45,124 nt of DNA from Labrenzia sp. DG1229 (GCF_000521215.1 NZ_KI928936.1:70664-115787), one strand, 5' to 3'; numbered from the stretch's first letter, positions 25,995 through 35,214 are shown. Made by a program: numbers and translations. Notes: generated by a model from the letters alone, not told the origin.

Positions 25995-26383
25995 GGAGCA
26001 ATATCACCCCGGTTGCATTTTTCGAATTGGTTGCATTGCGGATGAAGCTACCAGATATTGCTTAACTTATCGTAGCTATTGACTTTTTTCGCGAAATGCT
26101 CGTCCAGAATCGCCGTCAGTGCGAATTCAGTCTGCAATTTCAGGGTGGTAACACTTGAACTTGCACGAGGCTGAAAACAGTCGACAGGAATTGTTGTGCA
26201 TGAAACAGACTTGCGGCGGCGTTCGCAGCTGCTTTGATCAGGACGCCACAGCAGGGAGATTGACTTGACAGAACTCAAGTCGAAGCCGGCAGGAACCGCG
26301 CTTTCGGTTCCACCGCTGTTATGTGTGACTGAGTGGCCTGTTTGAAGAGGACTAACACTGTTCCACGTCGAAACCGCACATAA
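25995..26383. other. Intergenic region with hairpin downstream of the usp gene
   Basis: 389 bases without a supported gene. GGAACCG (26292-26298) and CGGTTCC (26305-26311) form a perfect 7-bp stem about 75 bases past the universal-stress gene stop, without a T-run. A long-range repeat GTTATGTGTG (26318-26327) / CGCACATAAC (26375-26384) could close around the 3' end of that mRNA. The promoter of the GGDEF gene must lie in 26000-26150 but was not pinpointed. Confidence 0.4.
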
Positions 26384-26818
26384 CTATTCTCGGACGATAT
26401 AGACCGAACACTCCGAATGTCTTGCGACGCGGGCAGCGTTTGGACCAAGAAGAAATTCTTTCAGATGAGGCTTGTGCGCACCTATCACGATCAAATCGGC
26501 ACCCGCTTGTTTGGCTGCGTGCAGGATTTCCTCATACACGGACCCCGTCGCGACTATGTGTCGGACATCCTTGTTCCGCTCTTCGCCGAGCACCCGACTG
26601 ACCAGATCCGTCAGCGCCGATTTGGTTTTCGAAACCATTTCGCCCTGAAAGTTCTCGTCAAAATAGGAATTCACAAGTGTCACGCCATAGTTCGGCACAA
26701 CAGTGATGACGTCGAGTTGAGCGCCATCCAGGCGCGCGATCTTTTCACCGGTCTCGAGGACCTGGATGTCATCCTCGTGGGAAACGTCGACTGCACACAA
26801 CACTGACTTTACCGTCAT
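26384..26818 (-). CDS. Universal stress protein (UspA family) coupled to a TRAP transporter
   Basis: 144 residues, the normal single-domain size. VKSVLCAVDVSHED forms the first strand and ATP-loop Asp. LIVIGAHKPHLKEFLLGPNAARVARH resembles the ATP-binding G-x2-G-x9-G(S/T) region, but the second Gly and the final Ser/Thr are altered (LLGPNA), so nucleotide binding is uncertain. UspA proteins attached to TRAP operons, such as TeaD of the ectoine transporter, modulate uptake. Its ATG overlaps the TRAP permease stop (ATGA, 26815-26818), showing translational coupling. It is the last gene of the rpiR-TAXI-TRAP-usp operon. Confidence 0.88.
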   Translation of the reverse strand: MTVKSVLCAVDVSHEDDIQVLETGEKIARLDGAQLDVITVVPNYGVTLVNSYFDENFQGEMVSKTKSALTDLVSRVLGEERNKDVRHIVATGSVYEEILHAAKQAGADLIVIGAHKPHLKEFLLGPNAARVARHSECSVYIVRE

Positions 26819-29442
26819 GCCGGCACTCCTTTCTCGCGGCCAGCGCGAGCACGCTGGATTAGATAAACCATCACCAAAAGCAGAAGGCCAGGGATATAGA
26901 TAAGTTCCTTGGGGAGCTGCTTGACTTCGATTTGAGCTGTCTTTGCAATCACTGGATCGTCGCCGTAAAAATCGAAATCGCCAAGCTGCTCGAAATAGGA
27001 CGTGCCCGGGAATGGTTCGTCGATTTTCATGACGCCGTCCTCATCGAGTATGGTGAGACCGAGTGCTTCAAGTCGGGCTTGCCCGCCCGTTTCCGAACCG
27101 GGTTTCACGATAATGGTTTTTTCGGTGGTGTTTCCGGTATCAAAATCAGGCCCGCTCACTGTGACCCTGATTTCCTGACCTACCGGCGCCTTTCCGACAG
27201 CTTCCACAAACTGGGTCGGTGGGATCTGTTCGTACGGTGGCTGAATACGGTTCATAAAGAAATCTGGCCGGAACAGAACAAACGCGATCAGAACCATAGC
27301 GACACTCTCATAGATCCGGTTCTTCGTAACGAAGTACCCCATTGTGCCCGAGGTAAACACCAGGATTGCTATTGTCGCGACTATGAAAACGAGTGTTCCC
27401 TGCAACCAGCCGACATCAATGAGGAGCAGGTCGGTATTGAAGATGAACACAAAGGGGAGGGCGACGGTCCTCAACGAGTAAAAGAATGCCGTAAACCCGG
27501 TTCGCATTGCATCGCCGCCCGACACGGCGGCAGCTGCAAAGGAAGCCAGCCCGACCGGCGGCGTCACGTCCGCCATTATTCCGAAATAGAAGACGAACAG
27601 GTGAACAGCGATCAGTGGCACGATCAGCCCGGATTGGGCGCCCAGTTCAACCACGACACCTGCCATGAGCGAGGATACGACAATGTAGTTCGCTGTCGTC
27701 GGCAACCCCATTCCGAGAATAAGTGACAGCAGGCCTACGAACATGAGCATAAGGACCAGATTGCCGCCGGAAACGAATTCAACCAGATCAGCCATGACCT
27801 GACCAATACCGGTCAGGGTAACGGTACCGACAATAATGCCGGCCGTAGCAGTGGCAAGACCTATGCCGATCATGTTGCGCGCGCCGTCGATCATGCCGTG
27901 CACGAGATCGTCGACACCTGCTTTCAACGCTTCGAAGGTTTCGCTTTCGCCCCGGAAAATCGCCTTGATAGGGCGTTGTGTCAGCAAAATCACGAAGAGC
28001 AGGGCAGTTGCCCAGAATGCGGAAAGACCAGGGGACTTTTGCTCGATCATCAGGAAGTAGACGAGCACAACAATCGGCAACAGATAATAGAGGCCTGCCT
28101 TGTAGATCTCCGCGATTTCAGGAAGCGTGATTTCCTTGGCTTCCGGGTCGTCCGGATGCAGATCAGCCACACTGGCTGCGAGCTTCAGCAGGACAAGATA
28201 GGCCACGAAAACCAGAACAGCCAGAATCCAGCTCGCACCTTCAGGTACGGCAGCAACGATCCAGCCAACCGGAAACTTCACCCCGTAGCAGAGCGCGGCA
28301 AATCCGGCGAAGAAAAAGAACATGCCGAGGACTGTCCGCAGAGTCGAAACCGTTTTGTGCCCGATGGTGGGCATGTTCCGCTTAACGGCTTCCAGGTGGA
28401 CAATATAGACCAGCGCAATATAGGAAATGACGGCAGGCAGGAACGCGTGAGTAATCACATCCACATATGAGATGCCGACATATTCGACCATCAGGAAGGC
28501 CGCTGCGCCCATCACGGGTGGCATGATCTGTCCATTGACCGAAGACGCAACTTCAACGGACCCGGCTTGCTCGGACGAAAATCCGACGCGTTTCATCAAC
28601 GGTATGGTGAAAGTACCCGTCGTGACCACGTTGGCAATTGACGAGCCGGAGATCAGCCCTGTCGCGGCCGAACCGACAACGGCGGCTTTTGCAGGGCCGC
28701 CCTTCAGGTGACCGAGGGCGCCAAACGCCATCTGGATGAAATAATTTCCAGCTCCGGCCTTGTCCAGAAGCGCACCAAACAAAACAAACAAAAAGACAAA
28801 CTTGGTAGAAACACCGAGCGCTATGCCGAAGACACCTTCAGAAGTAATCCACATATGGCTCATCGCTTTTTTGAGCGATGCGCCCTTCCAGCGGATAACT
28901 TCAGGCACCCATTCTGAAGAGCCGAAAAACACATAAAGGAGAAAAACGGTGGCGACTGCAGCCATGGCGGGACCGAGCGCCCGCCGGGCGGCCTCGAACA
29001 GAACGACGATCCCGGCAAGGGCAAACCATTTGTCCATGTTGTCGGCAAGGCCGCCGTTGTTGACGATCTTGTCGTAGAAGAAAAAGCCGTAAAGCGAGAT
29101 GAACGCCCCGAACAGCGCAAGGATCCAGTCCTGTATGGGGATGTAGTGACGTGGACTGCTTCTCAGTGCGGGATAAGCCATGAAGGCGAGGAACATTGCA
29201 AAGGCAAGGTGGAACTGACGGCTGTTGTTGATCAGGTCCCCGGGCAGGATGTAATAGGCCACCGGCGATGCCAACAGGACCTGGAAGACCGACCATGTGA
29301 AGGCAACTGCCGCGAGCAGCAAGCCGACGTTTCCTGCAGGATTGCGAGATCCTGAATCGGAAGCGGCAACGAGTTCCTGAAGCTCGTCCTCCGAGAGACC
29401 TCGCCGAGAGTCCTGATTGTTCGGTTGATTTTGGTCCGCCAT
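26815..29442 (-). CDS. TRAP transporter fused permease (4TM + 12TM, TAXI type)
   Basis: 875 residues with about 18 predicted membrane helices. It joins the small (DctQ-like) and large (DctM-like) subunits, as usual in TAXI-type TRAP systems. The DctM core shows GSAATGLISGSSIANVVTTG, GQIMPPVMGAAAFLMVEY and LGMGLPTTANYIVVSSLMAG, followed later by ADVTPPVGLASFAAAAV. A soluble segment around residues 755-845 (IPPTQFVEAVGKAPVGQEIR) sits before the last helix. The sodium- or proton-driven import substrate is unknown; TAXI systems carry organic acids or amino acids. GGGGA lies six bases before the ATG. It is 185 bases downstream of the TAXI receptor gene, and the gap holds a strong hairpin. Confidence 0.93.
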   Translation of the reverse strand: MADQNQPNNQDSRRGLSEDELQELVAASDSGSRNPAGNVGLLLAAVAFTWSVFQVLLASPVAYYILPGDLINNSRQFHLAFAMFLAFMAYPALRSSPRHYIPIQDWILALFGAFISLYGFFFYDKIVNNGGLADNMDKWFALAGIVVLFEAARRALGPAMAAVATVFLLYVFFGSSEWVPEVIRWKGASLKKAMSHMWITSEGVFGIALGVSTKFVFLFVLFGALLDKAGAGNYFIQMAFGALGHLKGGPAKAAVVGSAATGLISGSSIANVVTTGTFTIPLMKRVGFSSEQAGSVEVASSVNGQIMPPVMGAAAFLMVEYVGISYVDVITHAFLPAVISYIALVYIVHLEAVKRNMPTIGHKTVSTLRTVLGMFFFFAGFAALCYGVKFPVGWIVAAVPEGASWILAVLVFVAYLVLLKLAASVADLHPDDPEAKEITLPEIAEIYKAGLYYLLPIVVLVYFLMIEQKSPGLSAFWATALLFVILLTQRPIKAIFRGESETFEALKAGVDDLVHGMIDGARNMIGIGLATATAGIIVGTVTLTGIGQVMADLVEFVSGGNLVLMLMFVGLLSLILGMGLPTTANYIVVSSLMAGVVVELGAQSGLIVPLIAVHLFVFYFGIMADVTPPVGLASFAAAAVSGGDAMRTGFTAFFYSLRTVALPFVFIFNTDLLLIDVGWLQGTLVFIVATIAILVFTSGTMGYFVTKNRIYESVAMVLIAFVLFRPDFFMNRIQPPYEQIPPTQFVEAVGKAPVGQEIRVTVSGPDFDTGNTTEKTIIVKPGSETGGQARLEALGLTILDEDGVMKIDEPFPGTSYFEQLGDFDFYGDDPVIAKTAQIEVKQLPKELIYIPGLLLLVMVYLIQRARAGREKGVPA

Positions 29443-29587
29443 GAAAAATCCCCATCCTGCGGCTCGAGTTCGAGCCGGAGCCCTCTAATTTTCGGGTCTA
29501 TAGGGCCAGCCGCCCTCAGAAATACGTGTCATGCAAATTGATCGCGCCCAAGCCTTTGAGACGACTGTTTTGGTGGCGCAAAGTGAT

Positions 29588-29613
29588 GGGTCCGGAGAAA
29601 AATCTCCGGACCC
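29588..29613 (-). promoter_or_regulatory. Strong hairpin between TAXI receptor and TRAP permease genes
   Basis: Perfect 11-bp stem GGGTCCGGAGA (29588-29598) / TCTCCGGACCC (29603-29613) with a four-base loop, 14 bases past the receptor stop. No T-run follows on the minus strand, so partial termination or mRNA stabilisation giving excess receptor is more likely than full termination. Confidence 0.6.
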
Positions 29614-29627
29614 TGGATGTTTCTGGA

Positions 29628-30596
29628 TTAGTTGATCCAGCCTTGTTCTTTGTAGTACTTGGCAGCACCCGGATGAATCGGTGCGGACAGGCCGTCAGCT
29701 ACCATTTCTTCCGGCTTCAGGTTTGCGAATGCCGGATGCAGTTTTTTGAACGCATCGAAGTTTTCAAACACTGATTTTACCAGCGTGTAGACGGTATCGT
29801 CTGCAACGTCGGCAGAAGTGATGAAAGTGGCACCCACACCAAATGTGTTTGTGTCGCCATCGTTGCCGCGGTACATACCGCCCGGAATGGTAGCTGTCCG
29901 GTAGTAGCTGTTGTCACCTACGAGTTTGCTGACAGCATCACCGCCCACATTCACCAAAACGGAATCACATGCAGTCGTTGCTTCCTGGATAGAACCGGAA
30001 GGGTGGCCAACGGTGTACACCATTGCATCGATCTGGTTATCGCAAAGGGCTGCGGACTGTTCGGCTGCCTTCAGTTCGGTAGCCTGCGCAAAATCGTCAG
30101 AAGTCCAGCCCACGGATTCCATCAGGACTTCCATAGTGCCACGTTGGCCGGAACCCGGGTTGCCGATGTTGACGCGTTTGCCCTTGAGGTCCTCAAAGTT
30201 CTTGATGCCGGAATCTGCGCGCGCCACGACGGTGAACGGCTCGGGGTGCACCGAGAAAACCGCGCGCAGTTTTTCAAACGGGCCTTTGTCCTCGAACTTA
30301 GATGTGCCGTTATAGGCATGATATTGCCAGTCAGACTGGGCAACACCAAATTCCAGCTCTCCTTCGCGAACCGTGTTTATGTTGTAGACCGATCCACCTG
30401 TGGATTCGACCGAACAACGGATGCCGTGCTCTTTGCGTCCCTTGTTGACCAGTCGGCAGATCGCGCCGCCTGTGGGATAGTAGACACCCGTGACACCACC
30501 GGTTCCAATCGTGATGAATTCTTCAGCCGATGCTGCGCCGGTAAATGCAATGCTGGTGGCGAGAACGGCACCTGCAAGGTTCATTTTCATCATCAT
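29628..30596 (-). CDS. TAXI-family TRAP transporter solute receptor
   Basis: 322 residues. A Sec signal peptide (MNLAGAVLATSIAFTGAASA, cleavage before EEFITIG) is followed by the TAXI hallmark: ITIGTGGVTGVYYPTGGAIC at about residues 28-47. Further family segments are CSVESTGGSVYNINTVREGE, GVAQSDWQYHAYNG, RAVFSVHPEPFTVVARADSG and GKRVNIGNPGSGQRGTMEVL. The periplasmic receptor hands ligand to the fused permease encoded downstream. GAGGG lies about twelve bases before the first of three adjacent ATG codons. The operon starts with an RpiR regulator 52 bases upstream. Confidence 0.94.
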   Translation of the reverse strand: MMMKMNLAGAVLATSIAFTGAASAEEFITIGTGGVTGVYYPTGGAICRLVNKGRKEHGIRCSVESTGGSVYNINTVREGELEFGVAQSDWQYHAYNGTSKFEDKGPFEKLRAVFSVHPEPFTVVARADSGIKNFEDLKGKRVNIGNPGSGQRGTMEVLMESVGWTSDDFAQATELKAAEQSAALCDNQIDAMVYTVGHPSGSIQEATTACDSVLVNVGGDAVSKLVGDNSYYRTATIPGGMYRGNDGDTNTFGVGATFITSADVADDTVYTLVKSVFENFDAFKKLHPAFANLKPEEMVADGLSAPIHPGAAKYYKEQGWIN

Positions 30597-30648
30597 TTGA
30601 CTAGGCTTCCCTCTTGTTGATCTTCTTTGGTCCAGAGTGACCTACACC

Positions 30649-31518
30649 CTAGACATTTTCAAACTCATCGAGCAAACGATTATGTTTGTCGACCTCCTGG
30701 ATCCGGGCGTCGGCCCCGGATCCGGCTCGCGCAACCAGCATGCCTGTTATCGTTTCTATCAGGACCAGCGTGGCTGCGTAAGACGAAAAAAAGTGTGGAC
30801 TTTCAGTGCGTTGTATGAAGTGAAAGTCTGCATATTGCAATCCGGGAAACGCATGGCTGTCGGTCAGGACAACAACTGTTGCACCATTTCCGGCGGCAAC
30901 TGCCGCAGCGCGGACAGATCGGTGCGCATAGGGATGTTTGGAGATTATCAGCACCGTATCTTCCGATCCGATGCCGGCAAGCGTGCTGCCGAGGGTCGTT
31001 CCATTGCGACCGGCAACGAGCCAGCGGTCATCGAACCATTTGGCCAGATAAGCGAAATAGTCGGTGAAACCTGCCGATGCGAGCGCTCCGATGAGAACGA
31101 TCTTGCGGGAAGAATCCAGTCGATCGACGACCGTATCCAGGAGTTCTTGATCAATATCTTCCACAAGGGCGTTGATGTTGGCGATGCAAGCCGCAACCTG
31201 CCGTGGCAACAGGGGTTGATCGGCATCGGTTCGAAGACGTCTCGCCTTGTCCTGAAAGCTGTCCTGCTCTCGCTTGCTCAGTTCGAAACGGGCCTGTTCG
31301 CGCAGCGCTTCATAGTCTGAAAAACCGAGCGCGCGCGCGAGCCTTGTGTAGCTTGCCGGGGAGACACCGCTTGCCGTGGCCACCGACCTCAAACTTCTCG
31401 TCGCGATTTCCACCTGGTTTTCAGCAATATAGTCAGCCGCAATTCGCAGAGTATCGCTCAGCTCTGCATAGCTGGTCGAAATCGCGGTCCGGATCTGGGG
31501 CGGCGAATTTGTTTCCAT
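30649..31518 (-). CDS. RpiR/MurR-family transcriptional regulator (HTH + SIS)
   Basis: 289 residues. The N-terminal helix-turn-helix (about 15-85) includes IAENQVEIATRSLRSVA, then TASGVSPASYTRLARALGF. The C-terminal SIS domain (about 125-265) begins DSSRKIVLIGALASAGFTDY and continues with EDTVLIISKHPYAHRS. SIS domains bind phosphosugars, but in this family some members respond to other metabolites. It is the first gene of the TAXI-TRAP operon and divergent from the flavoprotein gene at 31611, with operator-like dyads in the 92-base gap, so it probably controls both units and itself. No good Shine-Dalgarno precedes ATG 31518. Confidence 0.92.
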   Translation of the reverse strand: METNSPPQIRTAISTSYAELSDTLRIAADYIAENQVEIATRSLRSVATASGVSPASYTRLARALGFSDYEALREQARFELSKREQDSFQDKARRLRTDADQPLLPRQVAACIANINALVEDIDQELLDTVVDRLDSSRKIVLIGALASAGFTDYFAYLAKWFDDRWLVAGRNGTTLGSTLAGIGSEDTVLIISKHPYAHRSVRAAAVAAGNGATVVVLTDSHAFPGLQYADFHFIQRTESPHFFSSYAATLVLIETITGMLVARAGSGADARIQEVDKHNRLLDEFENV

Positions 31519-31527
31519 CTGTTTACT

Positions 31528-31572
31528 GTTTCATTTGTTTTTTCTCTTGTCAAATTCTGAAACAAATGTTTC
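31528..31572. promoter_or_regulatory. Operator-like repeats between rpiR and the flavoprotein gene
   Basis: Site A at 31528-31540 (GTTTCATTTGTTT) and site B at 31559-31572 (GAAACAAATGTTTC) share the core AAACAAATG in opposite orientation. Site B is itself a dyad, GAAACA-AA-TGTTTC. RpiR-family operators are typically A/T-rich GAAA/TTTC dyads, which fits. The sites lie between the two divergent start codons and could repress both directions. Confidence 0.55.
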
Positions 31573-31610
31573 GTTGCCGCAGTTTTTATCGCCTGCGCGG
31601 AAGTTTTCAA

Positions 31611-34010
31611 ATGTCCACTCGTACTCCTCCCGCACATGCTCCCGTCGTTGTCATCGGCGGGGGGATCATGGGCTGCTCCACGCTCTATCATCTTGCCAAA
31701 ATGGGTGTTTCTGATGCGATCCTTCTGGAGCGGAACCAATTGACATCCGGAACCACCTGGCACTCCGCGGCCCAGGTTCGTGCACTTCGGAATTCTCGCA
31801 ACCTGACGCGCATGATTCAATACTCGGTCGAGCTGTACGGCCAGCTAGAACAGGAAACAGGGCAGGCTGCCGGCTGGATCCAGAAAGGCTCACTTTCTAT
31901 CGCGACCAGTGAGGACAGGATGATCCACATCAGGCGGCAGGAAGCGCTCGCGAAAGCTTATGGAATTCCAGCGCAGTCCATCAGTCCGGATGAAGCCAGG
32001 GAACGTTGGCCGTTGATGAACGCGGACGATGTCCTTGGCGCAGTCTGGTCGCCGGATGACGGGCGCGTGAGTCCGTCTGACGTTTGCGCCGTTCTCGTGA
32101 AAGGCGCCAGATCGCTGGGCGCAAAGATTTTCGAAAGGACCGGGGTGACGGCAATCCTGACGGAGAACGGCAAGGTCAAAGGCGTGGAAACAGTCAACGG
32201 TACGGTGATGTGTGATGCCATTGCCTTGTGTGCCGGCCTCTGGTCACGTGAAGCCGGAGCCATGGCGGGGGCGGAAGTGCCCGTGCTTGCATGCGAGCAT
32301 TTTTATCTTCTGACGAAGCCGGTCGACGGGATAGTCGGCAACACGCCGACACTCAGTGACCATGACAATCATCTTTACATCCGTGATGACAGCGGCGGCC
32401 TGCTGGTTGGCTGTTTTGAGCCGATGGGCAAGCCGATCGCACCCGGTGTCCTGACGGAGAGTTTCGAATTCGGTCTGCTTCCTGAGGATTGGGATCATTT
32501 CGAGCCGATGATGATGAACGCGCTTCACCGGTTGCCGGCACTGGAGACCGCCGAAGTGAAGATGCTCCTGAACGGCCCGGAAAGTTTTACGCCGGACGGA
32601 ACATTCATGATGGGTGAGGCTGCGGAAACCCGAGGCCTTTTCCTGGGATGTGGCATGAATTCGGTAGGCATTGCCGCCGGGGGAGGCGCGGGAATGAACC
32701 TCGCCCACACGATCATTCACGGAGCGCCGTCATATGATCTTTCCGAAGCCGATGCCAAGCGCTTCGCACCGGTCTTCAATTCTGTCGAACATCTGATGGC
32801 GCGCGCGCCGGAGGTTCTCGGGACCCATTACGACATTGCCTATCCGGGCAAGCAGTTCAAGACGGCCCGCAAATTGAGGAGGTTGCCGCTCGACAGTGAA
32901 TACACAGAGGCAAAAGCCCATTTCGGTCAGTTCTACGGATGGGAACGGCCACTGTATTTCGGCAAGGAGCAGGAACCTGAACTGAAATTCGGGCGGCCGG
33001 ACTGGTTTGAAAATGTCAGGCAGGAGGTGATGGCAGCGCACGAGAATGCCGCCATCTTCGATGCGTCACCCTTCGGCAAGATTGAGGTCGAGGGCCCGGA
33101 TGCAGAAGCATTTTTATTGAAGGTCTGTGCCGGACATGTCGGCCGCAGGGCGGGGGCGGTCATCTATACCCCGATCCTCAACGAGCGCGGCACATTCGAA
33201 AGCGACATTACCGTTCAGCGTCATTCGGATACCCATTATCGTCTCTTTGTCGGAACCAGCGCGATCAGGAAGGACTTGGCCTGGCTCCGGAGACACTCCG
33301 CGGACTTCGATGTGTCACTCACCGACACTACCCAAACCTACGCCGTTTTTGGTCTCATGGGACCGGAGAGTGCCCGTATTGCGGTGGAAGTAGGTGCACC
33401 CGAACTCAACGATATCGGGTATTTCAAACACGCCGAAGCACATATCGCAGGTCATCATGTGCGGGCTGCAAGGTTGTCCTATGTCGGGGAAGCGGGGTGG
33501 GAGATAACCTGCCGGTCTGAAAACGCCAGGTCAATCTACGCGGCGCTGACGAATGCCGGTGCCGAACCGGCGGGCTTGTTTGCACAGACATCGATGCGTG
33601 TCGAGAAAGGGTTCTGCGCGATGGGACACGAACTTGACAGCGATGTGACACCGGTGGAGGCCGGTCTTGATGCAATGACCCGGAAGTCGGGTGGTTTCAT
33701 CGGCGCTGACGCCATCGCGAAACACAAGGCAGGTGGCGGCGTATCGAAGGTGGTTTCGCTCGCGTTCGAGGACGAGGCTGCGGTTCCGCTCGGACACGAG
33801 CCTTTGCTGCTCGATGGGGAGGTTTTGGGGCAAACGACGACATGTGCTTACGGCTACCGTATCGGACGGCCGATTGCCCTGGCGCACGTGGAGCGGTCGC
33901 TAGAGTCCGGATCTGAGGTCGATGTCGACATTGCCGGGTCATTGTTCAAGGCAACTGTCACCATTGGTCCGCTGTTCGATCCTCAGGGCAGTCGCATGCG
34001 GCCGTCTTGA
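31611..34010 (+). CDS. FAD-dependent oxidoreductase with GcvT domain (dimethylglycine/sarcosine dehydrogenase-like)
   Basis: 799 residues, normal for the dimethylglycine/sarcosine dehydrogenase family. The N-terminal DAO domain has VVVIGGGIMGCSTLYHLAKM (GxGxxG, FAD). LTSGTTWHSAAQVRALR carries the His that binds FAD covalently in mitochondrial relatives. An FAO_M linker spans about 385-440. The C-terminal GcvT aminomethyl-transferase part (from about 440) should pass formaldehyde from the oxidised N-methyl group to tetrahydrofolate. Likely reaction: oxidative N-demethylation of a methylated amine or amino acid. The substrate is not set by sequence; dimethylglycine, sarcosine and 4-methylaminobutyrate are candidates. 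ATG 31611 is chosen because the FAD strand follows it at once; the frame is open to 31203 through the rpiR gene. Divergent from the rpiR-TAXI-TRAP operon. Confidence 0.88.
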   Translation: MSTRTPPAHAPVVVIGGGIMGCSTLYHLAKMGVSDAILLERNQLTSGTTWHSAAQVRALRNSRNLTRMIQYSVELYGQLEQETGQAAGWIQKGSLSIATSEDRMIHIRRQEALAKAYGIPAQSISPDEARERWPLMNADDVLGAVWSPDDGRVSPSDVCAVLVKGARSLGAKIFERTGVTAILTENGKVKGVETVNGTVMCDAIALCAGLWSREAGAMAGAEVPVLACEHFYLLTKPVDGIVGNTPTLSDHDNHLYIRDDSGGLLVGCFEPMGKPIAPGVLTESFEFGLLPEDWDHFEPMMMNALHRLPALETAEVKMLLNGPESFTPDGTFMMGEAAETRGLFLGCGMNSVGIAAGGGAGMNLAHTIIHGAPSYDLSEADAKRFAPVFNSVEHLMARAPEVLGTHYDIAYPGKQFKTARKLRRLPLDSEYTEAKAHFGQFYGWERPLYFGKEQEPELKFGRPDWFENVRQEVMAAHENAAIFDASPFGKIEVEGPDAEAFLLKVCAGHVGRRAGAVIYTPILNERGTFESDITVQRHSDTHYRLFVGTSAIRKDLAWLRRHSADFDVSLTDTTQTYAVFGLMGPESARIAVEVGAPELNDIGYFKHAEAHIAGHHVRAARLSYVGEAGWEITCRSENARSIYAALTNAGAEPAGLFAQTSMRVEKGFCAMGHELDSDVTPVEAGLDAMTRKSGGFIGADAIAKHKAGGGVSKVVSLAFEDEAAVPLGHEPLLLDGEVLGQTTTCAYGYRIGRPIALAHVERSLESGSEVDVDIAGSLFKATVTIGPLFDPQGSRMRPS

Positions 34011-34045
34011 CTTCAAGTAATTTCGATCCTTCCTGGACTTGAAGT
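34010..34045. terminator. Weak hairpin after the flavoprotein gene
   Basis: ACTTCAAGT (34010-34018) and ACTTGAAGT (34037-34045) form a 9-bp A/T-rich stem with an 18-base loop, overlapping the stop codon and followed by TTCCTT. It lies between convergent genes. A terminator role is possible but the stem is weak; no gene is seen in 34046-34266. Confidence 0.35.
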
Positions 34046-34266
34046 TTCCTTGTCGCTTCGGTCGTATCCGGGTTTGCGTCTGGATCGGACGCCACACTCG
34101 TTTTGACCCAATCGGCTTTTCAAGGCCGGGTTGCCGGTTTCGTGGTTTCTCCTGGCCTTTGCACCGGGCTTGCCCTGCGACTTGCGATCGCCGGTCACGG
34201 ATCGGGATGGAACCTGCCCGAACCCAACCAGTCAGGTTGATCCGGGCAGTGGTTGCCTGGTCAGCT

Positions 34267-35214
34267 TTATCCGGACTGAAGGATGTAGACGGAGAACCAG
34301 GATCGCGCATCTCGATGTTGATCCAGAACTCTCCATCCGCTCTGGCTCGCAATTTCTGAAAAGGCCGCATCGTCGTATTTGTGGGAATTTTCGGTGTGGA
34401 TCGTTTCGTGCTTCTGGAAAGCGATGGTATCTTCGCCGATCGAGACCGACTGTTCGGTCAGGCTTTCCAGGTGCATTTCGATCCGGCTCTCATCCGCGTT
34501 CCATATAGCCTTGTGCGCAAAGGCTTTGAGGTCGAAATCTGCCCCGCATTCCCGATTTATCCGTTGCAGGAGATTGAGGTTGAAGGCCGCAGTCACTCCG
34601 GCAGGGTCGTCATATGCTTCCAGGAGCACCTCTTCTTCCTTCGGACGGTCAACGCCGACAATCATCGTTGCACCAGGCATGGCCTCGCGGAGAGACCGCA
34701 AAATAGCCGTGGCTTCGGTGCGTTCGAAATTGCCGATTGTCGAGCCGGGAAAAAAGACCAGCACGGGCAATTCGGGCAGCAAAGGCAGTTTGCCGAGAGG
34801 CTGCGTGAAATCGGCCGCGACCGGGATGACGGCCAGTGACGGGTAGGCCCGGCGAACGCGTTCGGCAGCGTCTTTCAGATGGTTGGCGGAAATATCGACC
34901 GGCATATAGACCGAAAGGTCCGGAAAGGCGCCGAGCAGCAGGTTCGTTTTCCGGCTGGAGCCGCTGCCGAGCTCGACCATTGCGCCCCGGGCTCCCGGCA
35001 GCCGCGCATATTGGCGGATTTCAGTCTCCAGGATGCCAAGTTCGGTTCGGGTCGGATAATAGGCGTCCAGTTCGGTTATGGCTTCGAACAGATGCGAGCC
35101 GACATCATCATAAAGCCATTTGCTGCTGACGGATTTGCGCGCCGCTTTCAGGCCGGCAAGGACATCGGACCTGAAGGTTTTGTCGGCTCGTACAGGGGGA
35201 ACATGTTTGGTCAT
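34267..35214 (-). CDS. egtD: L-histidine N(alpha)-methyltransferase (ergothioneine biosynthesis)
   Basis: 315 residues, matching EgtD length. SAM binding is shown by VELGSGSSRKTNLLL and by VYMPVDISANHLKDAAERV. Family-specific segments include KWLYDDVGSHLFEAITELD, YYPTRTELGIL, LVFFPGSTIGNF and MIVGVDRPKEEEVLLEAYDD. It trimethylates histidine to hercynine, the first step to ergothioneine. Its ATG overlaps the egtB stop (ATGA, 35211-35214), so the two are translationally coupled. No egtA, egtC or egtE lies in the window; the C-S lyase must be elsewhere. Confidence 0.95.
   Translation of the reverse strand: MTKHVPPVRADKTFRSDVLAGLKAARKSVSSKWLYDDVGSHLFEAITELDAYYPTRTELGILETEIRQYARLPGARGAMVELGSGSSRKTNLLLGAFPDLSVYMPVDISANHLKDAAERVRRAYPSLAVIPVAADFTQPLGKLPLLPELPVLVFFPGSTIGNFERTEATAILRSLREAMPGATMIVGVDRPKEEEVLLEAYDDPAGVTAAFNLNLLQRINRECGADFDLKAFAHKAIWNADESRIEMHLESLTEQSVSIGEDTIAFQKHETIHTENSHKYDDAAFSEIASQSGWRVLDQHRDARSWFSVYILQSG

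Noticed and set aside
26048..26278. 76-codon minus-strand frame upstream of the GGDEF gene
   Set aside because: No ribosome site or recognisable fold; it probably covers the promoter region.
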